A stretch of 35,075 bases of DNA from Leptospiraceae bacterium (GTDB lineage: Bacteria; Spirochaetota; Leptospiria; Leptospirales; Leptonemataceae). A model generated the notes under the pieces. It saw only the letters and a program-made list of their open reading frames with translations, was not told where the DNA came from and made no database searches. Where the stretch lies: positions 1 to 35,075 of the forward strand of contig JAGRMX010000002.1 in the NCBI GenBank assembly GCA_020441025.1, written 5' to 3'. Shown piece by piece: positions 8,220 through 16,403 of the stretch; position 1 is the stretch's first letter, and each line of letters starts with the position of its first letter. The position numbers were made by a program, and so were the translations under genes.

Positions 8220-8338
8220 GAGACGGACGGTGCATGTTTACAATAACGGGAATGCATTTAAGTTCAATCCGTTCAAAATCAGGATGATAAGAAATAGCGC
8301 ATAACCGAAAAACCTGCGCGCACCCGACAGGAAGGCCT

Positions 8339-9523
8339 ATGCAAACCATATTCGAAAAAGCCGGGAGCCGACCGCAAAGTCGGACCGAACACGAACTCCG
8401 GTTTCTGCCGGGTGTTTTGTCGTTTCTATTGCTGTGCCTGTCGTTAAGTCTGCTGACCCACTGTGGTGAGGCACGAGCCGACGGCATTTTATTGTATTCC
8501 GGCGGAGAACCGCCTCGCATGCTTTCCGAATGGGGACTCTTTCAGCAACCCCTCGCGGATTTACAACCGGTCAATCGTGTGATTCCGTACGATTTAAATA
8601 CCATGTTGTTCACGGACTATGCTTCCAAGTTTCGAACCGTATGGGTACCACCCGGCGATCAAATCCAATACCGGCAGAGCGAAGCATTCGACTTTCCGGA
8701 ACACAGCATCATTTCTAAGACTTTTTTTTATCCCGAAACGGATCTGGTGCTGAAAGATAAGGACCAGGCTTATAAAAATCAACGCCGGTTGCTGGAAACC
8801 CGCCTGCTCATTAAAGGACCGGATGGCTGGACCACCCTGCCGTATGTCTGGAATGAAGAGCAAACCGAGGCGACATTGAGAGTGGCCGGGGCCACCATCC
8901 CGCTGGAGTTCCGACACGCCAACGGGGAGATTCAACCCATTCAATACCAGGTGCCCGACCGCAATCAGTGCACCAACTGTCATATGCGTCAGGTCGATCA
9001 TGAATCCATTCCCATGCCCATCGGTCCGAAAGCGCGGCACATCAATCGCACTTACACCTACTCCGACGGCACGTCCGCCAATCAAATTGAGTACTGGAAA
9101 TCACAGGGCATTTTGACCGGTGTGCCATCCGATTCCAGCACCATTCCCCGAAACGCGGTCTGGGATGACGCGTCCTCCGGCAGTCTGGATGAACGCGCCC
9201 GGGCTTATCTGGATGCCAACTGTACGCATTGCCACAGTCCGGCGGGTCCGGCTCGAACTTCCGGTTTATTTCTGGCACCCGACGTCGCAAAAACGGCCGA
9301 ATGGGGCGTATGCAAAACACCGGTCGCCGCCGGACGCGGGAGCGGCAATCTGACCTATGATATTGTGCCCGGAAATCCGGATGAGTCGATTCTGGTATAC
9401 CGCATGCTATCGAATGATCCCGGCATTATGATGCCGGAACTGGGTCGCACGATTGTGCATCGGGAAGGAGTGGAACTGATGCGAGCCTGGATTCGATCCT
9501 TACCCGGTGAATGCGGGAACTGA
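8339..9523 (+). CDS. SO2930-family dihaem c-type cytochrome lipoprotein (TIGR03806-like)
   Basis: This 394-residue protein has a hydrophobic leader ending LLTHC, a plausible lipobox (C42). Two haem c motifs are present, CTNCH at 211-215 and CTHCH at 295-299. The first lies after a long beta-rich N-terminal domain and the second in a compact cytochrome c fold with the closing segment PGNPDESILVYRM and candidate Met ligands (for example IMMPELG). These fit a periplasm- or outer-membrane-attached electron-transfer protein. A good ribosome-binding site (AGGAAGG) precedes the ATG. Its pairing with a beta-helix lipoprotein is the conserved context of this family; the biological role of the pair is not established. 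Confidence 0.88.
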   Translation: MQTIFEKAGSRPQSRTEHELRFLPGVLSFLLLCLSLSLLTHCGEARADGILLYSGGEPPRMLSEWGLFQQPLADLQPVNRVIPYDLNTMLFTDYASKFRTVWVPPGDQIQYRQSEAFDFPEHSIISKTFFYPETDLVLKDKDQAYKNQRRLLETRLLIKGPDGWTTLPYVWNEEQTEATLRVAGATIPLEFRHANGEIQPIQYQVPDRNQCTNCHMRQVDHESIPMPIGPKARHINRTYTYSDGTSANQIEYWKSQGILTGVPSDSSTIPRNAVWDDASSGSLDERARAYLDANCTHCHSPAGPARTSGLFLAPDVAKTAEWGVCKTPVAAGRGSGNLTYDIVPGNPDESILVYRMLSNDPGIMMPELGRTIVHREGVELMRAWIRSLPGECGN

Positions 9524-9546
9524 TTACCAGGTGTTCGGACAGCCGA

Positions 9547-10434
9547 TCAGAAAGCCATCGAATAAGCCGCCTGCCAGCGCAAAGCGGAATCGTTGGCTGA
9601 TCGGCATACCGTTGCGTCTCCGCAGGGGGTAGAGCGCTCCGCGTGATGGAGTTCACGCATCAAAAGATCGCTCATGGTCCGGGCCAGATGCTGCATGGGC
9701 GGGAGTTCACGCATATACCGGGCTTCAAAATCGCCTTTAACGCCCGCCGGATGGTTGCGATGGCGGCCCGCTTCTTCCAGACGATCGCCATAAACGTTGT
9801 TGTAATCGTAATAAGCCACACCACCGGATAAGCCCAGCGCCACCAGGCACCCGCCCAGCAACTCGGCGCTGTTGAATTCGGTATTCCCACCGGTCAGTTT
9901 GGCCAGACCGATTACACCGAGGCTGGCGGCGATGGTAAACGGCAGAGAAAGAATGAAGATGGTGGCAAAACGCCGGGATGGCGTTTCATGATAGGGATGC
10001 TCTCCAAAATTACGCGGAAACGTAGCGGCCCCATACTGTTCAATTAAAGCTCTTTGCAGAAAGGCATCGTCGGCGCCTTCTTCTTCCAGGCGCTGCAGTT
10101 CACGCTCGGTATAGCGATTGCCGCGCCGGGCCGCGTTCTCTTCCTGAAATTGTTCCAGCGATTGGGCGTCACCGGTCAGGAGCAAAGCCGGTTGCAGGCT
10201 GCCGGCCGAACTGAGCACTTCTTGTTCCCGGCTGGAGAGCAGTGGCGGAACATACTGCGGTTCCCGCGGTGTGGGTCGCGTTTCCACCGTACCGCCGGTC
10301 GTATCCCCGGAACCCGGATTCAGAGGCAATTGGGCCGGAAGCACACTCACGCCCAGAAAAGCAATCACCAGCAGCAGGCCTGTGAGAGCACGACTGAATG
10401 TATGCCACTGTCGGTTTCCGAATTGCATTTTCAT
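9547..10434 (-). CDS. Exported or membrane protein of unknown function
   Basis: A 295-residue protein with an N-terminal hydrophobic segment (LTGLLLVIAFLGVSVLP, about 18-34) that looks like a signal peptide. A Pro/Thr-rich linker and a charged helical region (residues 65-130; QFQEENAARRGNRYTERELQ) follow. Two further hydrophobic segments lie near 157-177 (FATIFILSLPFTIAASLGVIG) and 190-210 (LLGGCLVALGLSGGVAYYDY), then a His-rich helical tail. I recognise no family. It starts 27 bases after the stop of the methylthioadenosine phosphorylase gene and is probably in the same transcript. The convergent cytochrome gene ends 23 bases from it. Confidence 0.72.
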   Translation of the reverse strand: MKMQFGNRQWHTFSRALTGLLLVIAFLGVSVLPAQLPLNPGSGDTTGGTVETRPTPREPQYVPPLLSSREQEVLSSAGSLQPALLLTGDAQSLEQFQEENAARRGNRYTERELQRLEEEGADDAFLQRALIEQYGAATFPRNFGEHPYHETPSRRFATIFILSLPFTIAASLGVIGLAKLTGGNTEFNSAELLGGCLVALGLSGGVAYYDYNNVYGDRLEEAGRHRNHPAGVKGDFEARYMRELPPMQHLARTMSDLLMRELHHAERSTPCGDATVCRSANDSALRWQAAYSMAF

Positions 10435-10461
10435 TTTGTATGCCGGTGCTGCGCGGCGATT

Positions 10462-11328
10462 TTAAAAATAGTCAGGCAAAACCTGATGCAGTTTTTTAAC
10501 CGTTTCCGGATTGCGTTTATCCGGCGCGGTGATGACCGAATTGCGCATGGTACCTTTTAATGGATTGGGCCGGGTGTCCAGGTGCGGAATGATGGCGGCT
10601 AACAACTTCTTACCGTTGGTAGCATTGGCGGTCAAATTTCCGATAATGAACTCGGCCGTAACGGCTTCTTCTTCCACTTTCCAGGAATCGTAGTCGGTAG
10701 ACATGCAAATCATCTGATAACTGATTTCCAGTTCGCGCGCCAGCTTGGCTTCGGGCAGTACGCTCATATTTATTATATCCGCGCCCCAGGCTCGATACAT
10801 GTTGGATTCGGCCCGGGTGGAAAAAATGGGGCCTTCCATACAGACCAGGGTCTTGTTGCGATGCATGCGCACACCTTCCAGGGCACCGCGTTGTTCATAA
10901 ATAATATCCGCCAGGTGGTCCGCAAAGGGATCACCGAATTGAGCGTGCACCACCAGACCGTCTTCGAAAAAGGTGAACGGTCGAATGCCCTTTGTTCGGT
11001 CGATAATCTGCGAAGGCAGTACAAAATCACGCGGAGCGATTTCTTCACGTAAGGAACCTACCGCAGAAAAAGCGACGATCTCTTCCACTCCCAGCATTTT
11101 AAGAGCGGCGATATTGGCCCGCACCGGCACCTGGTGGGGTGCCAGAAAATGCCCGCGGCCATGGCGAGGTAAGAAGGCCAGCTTTTTGCCGGCATAACGA
11201 CCGATAACCAGGCTATCGGACGGTTTGCCCCAGGGTGTATCCGGAAAAACTTCGCCTTCCACTTCGAGTCCGTCCAGATCGTACAGGCCGGACCCGCCGA
11301 TCACACCGATTTTAACATCCTGAGTCAT
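10462..11328 (-). CDS. mtnP: S-methyl-5'-thioadenosine phosphorylase
   Basis: Cleaves methylthioadenosine with phosphate to adenine and methylthioribose-1-phosphate in methionine salvage. From ATG 11328 it is 288 residues, close to the usual length. Visible motifs: GVIGGSGLYDLDGL at the N-terminus with the phosphate-binding GGSG, FLPRHGRGHFLAPHQVPVRANI near 55-76, CMEGPIFSTRAESNMYR, ADIINMSVLPEAKLARE, and STDYDSW whose Asp pair selects adenine nucleosides (purine nucleoside phosphorylases of this fold carry Asn). The frame is open to an ATG at 11385, but the extra 19 residues (WKKTGDRQGWNRV) are not family-like. A homoserine dehydrogenase is nearby but in a separate transcript. Confidence 0.93.
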   Translation of the reverse strand: MTQDVKIGVIGGSGLYDLDGLEVEGEVFPDTPWGKPSDSLVIGRYAGKKLAFLPRHGRGHFLAPHQVPVRANIAALKMLGVEEIVAFSAVGSLREEIAPRDFVLPSQIIDRTKGIRPFTFFEDGLVVHAQFGDPFADHLADIIYEQRGALEGVRMHRNKTLVCMEGPIFSTRAESNMYRAWGADIINMSVLPEAKLARELEISYQMICMSTDYDSWKVEEEAVTAEFIIGNLTANATNGKKLLAAIIPHLDTRPNPLKGTMRNSVITAPDKRNPETVKKLHQVLPDYF

Positions 11329-11637
11329 AGCCGCAAAGACCCGGTTCCAGCCCTGTCTGTCACCAGTTTTTTTCCAGCCGGTCATCCGCGATTACCGGAA
11401 CGCATCCGACCGATACTCAGACTACACTCTCGATGGCCCGTGCACGATTCTTTGCATGCATGGTCGAAATTAATGTACGAGATGAACGACGCGAATAATA
11501 CCGGGTACATTCTTCCTGAAAATTGGCAACGGACTGACATCAGGGTTCGGCCTACGAAGTAATACGTTATTTGGAGACAAAATGCTGCTTGTTTTGATAG
11601 CGGGATCTGCTGTAATAGAACCGATTGGACACGGGTC
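11329..11637. other. Divergent intergenic region
   Basis: Lies between leftward mtnP and the rightward diguanylate cyclase and must contain both promoters. It is less GC-rich than the flanking genes and contains a short palindrome TGCATGCA near 11454-11461. I could not identify a convincing -35/-10 pair by eye. Confidence 0.4.
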
Positions 11638-13500
11638 ATGAGCATGCCTGAGGATCAAAATAGCATATCGGGATGGCCGTCCGGTATCAACCCGGTACCG
11701 TACCTCGATCGGCTCACTATCGATTTTTTCGAACGCAATCAACTGGAGTCCATGTTCTTCCTGTTGAACGCGGTAACCGACGGCATTCTATGCATCGATC
11801 GCGAAGGGCGCATCGTATACTCCAATCCCGCCGCCCGCAATTTACTCGGTTATTCACAATTTGAATTACGCTCCGCCAGCGTGGCCGAATTACTGGGAGA
11901 CGCGAACGCCTGGGCACTGCTATTGCAACAGGTGATGAGCGGTGAGATTGTCGCGACCGATCGACATCAAATGACCCATAAGAATGGAATCCCCATTCAC
12001 ATTGTAATCACCGCGGTTCCGGTGAAACACAATCAGGAAACCGAAAACGCGTTGATTGTATTTCGAGATACCATGCCGGGCGTCCTGGCCAGTCTCTCGC
12101 TGACCGAACGTGAAAAACTCTTACAGGGTATATTCGAGTTGTTGCCTTCGGGAGTGATTCTATTGAATCATCAGGGCCGGGTACTGCGATTGAACGGCAC
12201 GGCCCGCAAAATTTTACAACTGGATCATCAGGATATCCGGGGACACGCGCTGGAGGCTGACCGGTGGAAGGCGCAACGGGTAGACGGCTCTTCGGTGGCG
12301 CTGGAAGAAAGCCCTTTTCTGCTCAGCCTGCATGACAATCAAATTCATAAGGAAATGTTATACCTCGAATCGGTGCAACGTTACATGCTGGTGAACGCGC
12401 AACCGCTACAGATACGCAGTGCGGGGCGCACATCCCAACTGGTCATCGCCACGTTTACCGACATCAACGAACAGTACCGCGGTCACCAGCGTATGCAGGG
12501 GGCTATCGAGCTAAACAATGAAATCAATCGTCTGTTAACCGATCTTTTGACCGAGCGGGGCGCGAAGGAAACCATTCAGACCGCTCTCAGCGGAGTGAGC
12601 GAATTGACCGACGCCGACTTTGCCACCATCGGTACATTTGATATGGATACCAACACCGTGCTGTTCGATAATTTTTTCAGCACGGAAGATCCGGCCATGC
12701 AACCCGAGTCGTTTCGTGTTCCGCTGGAAGACCTGCCCTGCAGCCCCGATCCGGACAAAGCCGGCATGCTCCAGCCGGGCAGCTATGATCATGAGGACGG
12801 TCCGTGGATGCCGGAGTTCATGCGCACCGGTCTGCGGACGTTCTTATGCGCGCCCATTTATTCCGAAGACGCCCTGCTGGGAGTCGTTTATTTATTCCGA
12901 CGGGTACCGGCCCCGTTTACGCAGGAAGACATTGCGAACATGCACAATTTGACTCCGGTTTTATCCGCCGCCATTTCTAAGTCGGGCTACGAGAAAAAAT
13001 TAAACGAACTGGCTACCACCGATCCGCTGACCGGCCTGGCCAACCGACGCACCTTTTTTACCGAACTGGAAGCGGAAATGGAACGCAGCCGACGCTACGC
13101 TACACCCATTAGCCTTTTGATGCTCGATCTGGATCACTTTAAATTAATCAATGATCGCTTCGGACACCTGGCCGGAGATGAAGTGCTATGTGAAGTGGCG
13201 CGCATTATGCGGGAACGCACCCGCAAGACCGATGTGGTGGCGCGTACCGGTGGCGAAGAATTTATGATTTTATTGCCCGAATCGCGCCTGGCAGGCGCCA
13301 TCCGTACGGCGCAAAAATTGCGTCAGAGCATTGAAGAATTGATTGTACAGTACTATGACCAGTCCGTACAGGTAACAGTTTCCATCGGCGCCGCCGAACT
13401 GGGCGCTACGGAAACGTTGCACGAATTTTATGCGCGCCTGGACGGTCTTTTGTATCGCTCCAAAAATAGCGGACGCAATCAAATCAGTCATGAAGAGTAA
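11638..13500 (+). CDS. Diguanylate cyclase, PAS-PAS-GAF-GGDEF
   Basis: Makes cyclic-di-GMP from two GTP. The 620 residues carry no membrane segment, so this is a cytoplasmic sensor. Domains in order: PAS near 38-145 (DGILCIDREGRIVYSNPAARNLLGY, in two parts), a second PAS near 165-275, a GAF near 290-450 and a GGDEF domain near 455-615. The GGDEF domain starts DPLTGLANRR, has LDLDHFKLINDRFGH for metal and GTP, and an intact catalytic GGEEF at 538-542. An inhibitory-site motif RKTD sits at 529-532, exactly five residues before it, so product feedback inhibition is predicted. Translation may begin at either of two ATGs (11638 or 11644). The next gene is a hybrid histidine kinase on the same strand, 253 bases on. 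Confidence 0.93.
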   Translation: MSMPEDQNSISGWPSGINPVPYLDRLTIDFFERNQLESMFFLLNAVTDGILCIDREGRIVYSNPAARNLLGYSQFELRSASVAELLGDANAWALLLQQVMSGEIVATDRHQMTHKNGIPIHIVITAVPVKHNQETENALIVFRDTMPGVLASLSLTEREKLLQGIFELLPSGVILLNHQGRVLRLNGTARKILQLDHQDIRGHALEADRWKAQRVDGSSVALEESPFLLSLHDNQIHKEMLYLESVQRYMLVNAQPLQIRSAGRTSQLVIATFTDINEQYRGHQRMQGAIELNNEINRLLTDLLTERGAKETIQTALSGVSELTDADFATIGTFDMDTNTVLFDNFFSTEDPAMQPESFRVPLEDLPCSPDPDKAGMLQPGSYDHEDGPWMPEFMRTGLRTFLCAPIYSEDALLGVVYLFRRVPAPFTQEDIANMHNLTPVLSAAISKSGYEKKLNELATTDPLTGLANRRTFFTELEAEMERSRRYATPISLLMLDLDHFKLINDRFGHLAGDEVLCEVARIMRERTRKTDVVARTGGEEFMILLPESRLAGAIRTAQKLRQSIEELIVQYYDQSVQVTVSIGAAELGATETLHEFYARLDGLLYRSKNSGRNQISHEE

Positions 13501-13598
13501 AATTCTATGAATCCTATTGAAACACCGGATTTCCCGGGCTCCGGATAAGGTCCGATTAGCCAAACATTTTTTTATTTTACTTTAGCGCGGAAAATTTC

Positions 13599-13628
13599 TT
13601 GCACAAGAACAACAGACTCCCGTAGAAT
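13599..13628 (+). promoter_or_regulatory. Possible sigma-70-type promoter before the hybrid kinase
   Basis: TTGCAC at 13599-13604 and TAGAAT at 13623-13628 are separated by 18 bases. The -10 element matches the consensus at five of six positions; the -35 element is poor. It lies about 125 bases upstream of the kinase start, in an AT-rich stretch. Confidence 0.25.
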
Positions 13629-13642
13629 ACGGCTGTTTTGTA

Positions 13643-13659
13643 CTCGCAGGACCTGCGAG
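13643..13659 (+). other. Perfect 7-bp hairpin in the kinase leader
   Basis: CTCGCAG and CTGCGAG flank the triloop GAC. Just upstream CCGTA and TACGG (13620-13632) flank GAA and are followed by CTGTTTTG. The pair could be tandem weak terminators of the cyclase gene or leader structures of the kinase mRNA. Confidence 0.35.
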
Positions 13660-13753
13660 CTTGCGGTTTCAGAGGCTATTGATAAAAATCAATCTGATGA
13701 GAGTCCGAAATATGACCATCTTCCGCCGTCCGACCGAAATATAAAATCTGGCA

Positions 13754-15418
13754 ATGCACCATCCGGTTAACATACCTCTGAGCTTTATTCTGGACCCGGC
13801 CATGATAGTGGATCGGAAGGGGCGTTTCTTGCAATGCAATCCGGCTACCTTCGATCAGACCGGCTACGATCTGCAGGCCTTGCAGCAAATGACCGCCGCC
13901 GACCTGTTGCATCCGGCCGACACACGTAGAGCGCGCCTGGAATTACTGAAAGTAATCCGCAACGGACAATCGCGCGCGTTCGAGGGACAGATCAGATCGG
14001 GCCCGGAAACATATGCCTGGGTGCGCATCAATGCCCACCTTTTAAGCAATACCCCAGGCGCGGAAACCGCTCTGGTCATTGCACGCGATATCAGCGCGGA
14101 AAAGGCCAGGGAACTGGAACTGCGTCGAGCGCAACGTCAGGCCGAACTGGCATCGAAGGCCAAGTCCCGTTATATTTCCACGTTAAACCATGAATTGCGC
14201 ACTCCCCTGAACAGCATTATCCAGGCGGTGCATTTACTGGACGGACCCGGCGAAAAGTACCTGACGAATAAGTTAGAAAAACTATCAGAACAGTTCTCCG
14301 AGCATCTATCCAATGAACGATTGCGCGAGGTTGCCGACAAATCTTCGGACGCACCGACCGGTGAGCGACTCGGAGACAACAGAGCATTGCATGTCATTCG
14401 ACTGGCGGCCACGCATATGCGCGACCTGGTGAACGACGCACTCAGCATTGCGCGCATCGAAGCCGGAGAGTTACAACTACAACCGCGCAAAATGAATCTC
14501 AAGCGCACCATTGAAGAGGTCATTGAGTTAAATAGCCTGAGCCGCCCCTCGCTCGACTTCCGCATCGCAGCGGCGCCGGACGTTCCGAATCACTTTACCA
14601 TGGATCAAAAAGTGCTGCGTCAGGTGTTAACCAATCTGGTGGCTAACGCGGTACGCTATACCGATAACGGCAGCGTCACCGTACGTTATGCCTGGGAAAA
14701 CAGATGTGAAGGTTCGCTCCGTTTCGAAGTGCGCGACACCGGAATGGGCATTCCGGAGTACAAGCTTAATAAAATATTCAACGCTTTCGAGCAGGTCAGT
14801 CCCGGTTCCGAAAGAGCGTTGGCCGGAACCGGTTTGGGACTGACGATTGTACGTCGATTGGTACGTTTGATGGGCGGCGAAATTCGGGCTCAATCGCAAC
14901 CGGGACACGGCAGCACGTTTACTTTTACCATTCAGGCTCAGCCCTGTCGGCAATGGGTCCAGGAAAAAGCAAACGGTACCCATTGCAGCCTGTGCCTGGA
15001 CAACCCGGATTTCGACGTCATCGCAGCCAATCCGGTTCATCGCCATTTACTGAATAAGAGTATATTGATTATCGATGACGATCCCATCAGCCGGGAACTA
15101 TTGCATCGCCGACTGCAGCGTGAAGGTTTTGTGAAAATACGCACGGCCGGGAACGGCATTCTGGGTCTACAGATTGCAGCGCATGAAGCGCCCGACATTG
15201 TCATGCTGGATTTGCATCTGCCGGACTTCAGCGGATTTCGAATAGCGCGACGGTTACGCAAAGAGTTACCCGTATTACCGATCATCGCCGTGACCGCGGA
15301 CGCCTCCGAAGAGGCCTATCAAAAAGCCATGGATTCGGGATTCAGCGGTTTTGTTCCCAAACCAATCGACCTGCACGATTTATTGATTCACATCAATCGC
15401 GTGTTTCCGTCGGATTAA
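13754..15418 (+). CDS. Soluble hybrid histidine kinase, PAS-HisKA-HATPase-REC
   Basis: Senses a cytoplasmic signal and passes phosphate to its own receiver domain. The 554 residues have no membrane segment. Domains: PAS near 10-115; dimerisation domain with phospho-acceptor H146 in LNHELRTPLNS; HATPase near 245-395 with the N box TNLVANAVRY, G1 DTGMGI and G2 GTGLGLTIVRRL; receiver near 436-550 with acidic IIDDD, phosphorylatable D486 in VMLDLHLP, T514 and K536. Between the two dimerisation helices there is an unusual insertion of about 47 residues (163-209). The linker before the receiver contains C398 and HCSLC (C411, C414). There is no separate output gene; the diguanylate cyclase next door is a candidate partner. 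The 3' end overlaps the convergent gene by 26 bases. Confidence 0.93.
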   Translation: MHHPVNIPLSFILDPAMIVDRKGRFLQCNPATFDQTGYDLQALQQMTAADLLHPADTRRARLELLKVIRNGQSRAFEGQIRSGPETYAWVRINAHLLSNTPGAETALVIARDISAEKARELELRRAQRQAELASKAKSRYISTLNHELRTPLNSIIQAVHLLDGPGEKYLTNKLEKLSEQFSEHLSNERLREVADKSSDAPTGERLGDNRALHVIRLAATHMRDLVNDALSIARIEAGELQLQPRKMNLKRTIEEVIELNSLSRPSLDFRIAAAPDVPNHFTMDQKVLRQVLTNLVANAVRYTDNGSVTVRYAWENRCEGSLRFEVRDTGMGIPEYKLNKIFNAFEQVSPGSERALAGTGLGLTIVRRLVRLMGGEIRAQSQPGHGSTFTFTIQAQPCRQWVQEKANGTHCSLCLDNPDFDVIAANPVHRHLLNKSILIIDDDPISRELLHRRLQREGFVKIRTAGNGILGLQIAAHEAPDIVMLDLHLPDFSGFRIARRLRKELPVLPIIAVTADASEEAYQKAMDSGFSGFVPKPIDLHDLLIHINRVFPSD

Positions 15419-16358
15419 CGGGAGCCTTTTCCGATTCATCCAGCATGCGAATCCGTATGCGCTTTAACTCGCGCACCACCCTGGTAAAGTACTCCCGGGA
15501 CCAGACCATTTCTTCTACTTCGGGCGATAAGATGGAGAGCATCTCTCCGGGCGTCCATTCAATCACCTTGCCGGTAAGATCCAGAATACGGCCTTCGCTG
15601 AAAGCCCGTGAGATTCTACGGGCGCCCTGATGGCGTAAATCGCGAATGACCGCCCGAAAAAAAGCCTCCCGCAACGGATCATAAAAATTGAACTGCCGGT
15701 GAAACAACATGGCATCATGAAAGTACTCGGGAATGTTAAAAGCGCCCCGGGCGCCGACACCGATGGCCAGATTGGCGATGAAATCCGAGAGTTGATTGAA
15801 TATGCCGAGACCCGGCAGGTCCTGGCCCGGGAACAATCGCTCCGGACGAAAGTTGCGAGCGCGCGGATTGGCGGTCATCAGCCAGTCAATATATAGAAAT
15901 TTTTTGCGGGGCGCGCCGGGGTGCAATCGAAAGCGGAAGTTGGCCAGTTTCAGGCGAATGTGGATGAGCACGTGATCGTTTTCTTTTACGAAGATGCGTT
16001 GATCCAGTTCGGAGAGATATTGCAAATCCACTTGAAAATCGTCGAATCCTTTGCGGCGCAGCTCTTCGAATATACCGGACCAATCCATGAGCTCTTCAAT
16101 TTCATTCTTGCGAAACTTACCGAAGATGCGTACGTCTCCGGTAACCGGATCTCCGGGAATATTAAGATGGCCGCCCAGATCCTCCACCAGCTCCGCCTGA
16201 TCCAGGTCGGATAAATCCAGTCCGATTTCGAAATCCTTATCACTGCGCCGTTTGGGTTGCTCCACCACGTCGCCATCGGCCGATTCCGAATCCGCTTGCT
16301 CTCCGCGTCGATTGCGAAAGCGACTGAACCACTTATCTGTGTCTGATAAAAAGCTCAT
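15393..16358 (-). CDS. Conserved-looking hypothetical protein, 321 residues
   Basis: Not recognised. It is a soluble protein. Residues 1-45 are charged and probably disordered (RFRNRRGEQADSESADGDVV). Then follows a mixed domain with EIEELMDWSGIFEELRRKGF, a basic strand pair HVLIHIRLKLANFRFRLHPG near 128-147, and long amphipathic helices. The C-terminus is rich in Arg (RELKRIRIRMLDESEK). Its ATG lies 45 bases after the stop of the histone-deacetylase-like gene, so the two are likely co-transcribed. The 3' end overlaps that of the hybrid kinase gene by 26 bases in antisense. Function unknown; a role connected with the deacetylase is only positional. Confidence 0.72.
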   Translation of the reverse strand: MSFLSDTDKWFSRFRNRRGEQADSESADGDVVEQPKRRSDKDFEIGLDLSDLDQAELVEDLGGHLNIPGDPVTGDVRIFGKFRKNEIEELMDWSGIFEELRRKGFDDFQVDLQYLSELDQRIFVKENDHVLIHIRLKLANFRFRLHPGAPRKKFLYIDWLMTANPRARNFRPERLFPGQDLPGLGIFNQLSDFIANLAIGVGARGAFNIPEYFHDAMLFHRQFNFYDPLREAFFRAVIRDLRHQGARRISRAFSEGRILDLTGKVIEWTPGEMLSILSPEVEEMVWSREYFTRVVRELKRIRIRMLDESEKAPVNPTETRD

Positions 16359-16403
16359 AATAAAGTTGCTTTACGTTCGTTCTTCCTCACGGCCGGCGAA
16401 ACC

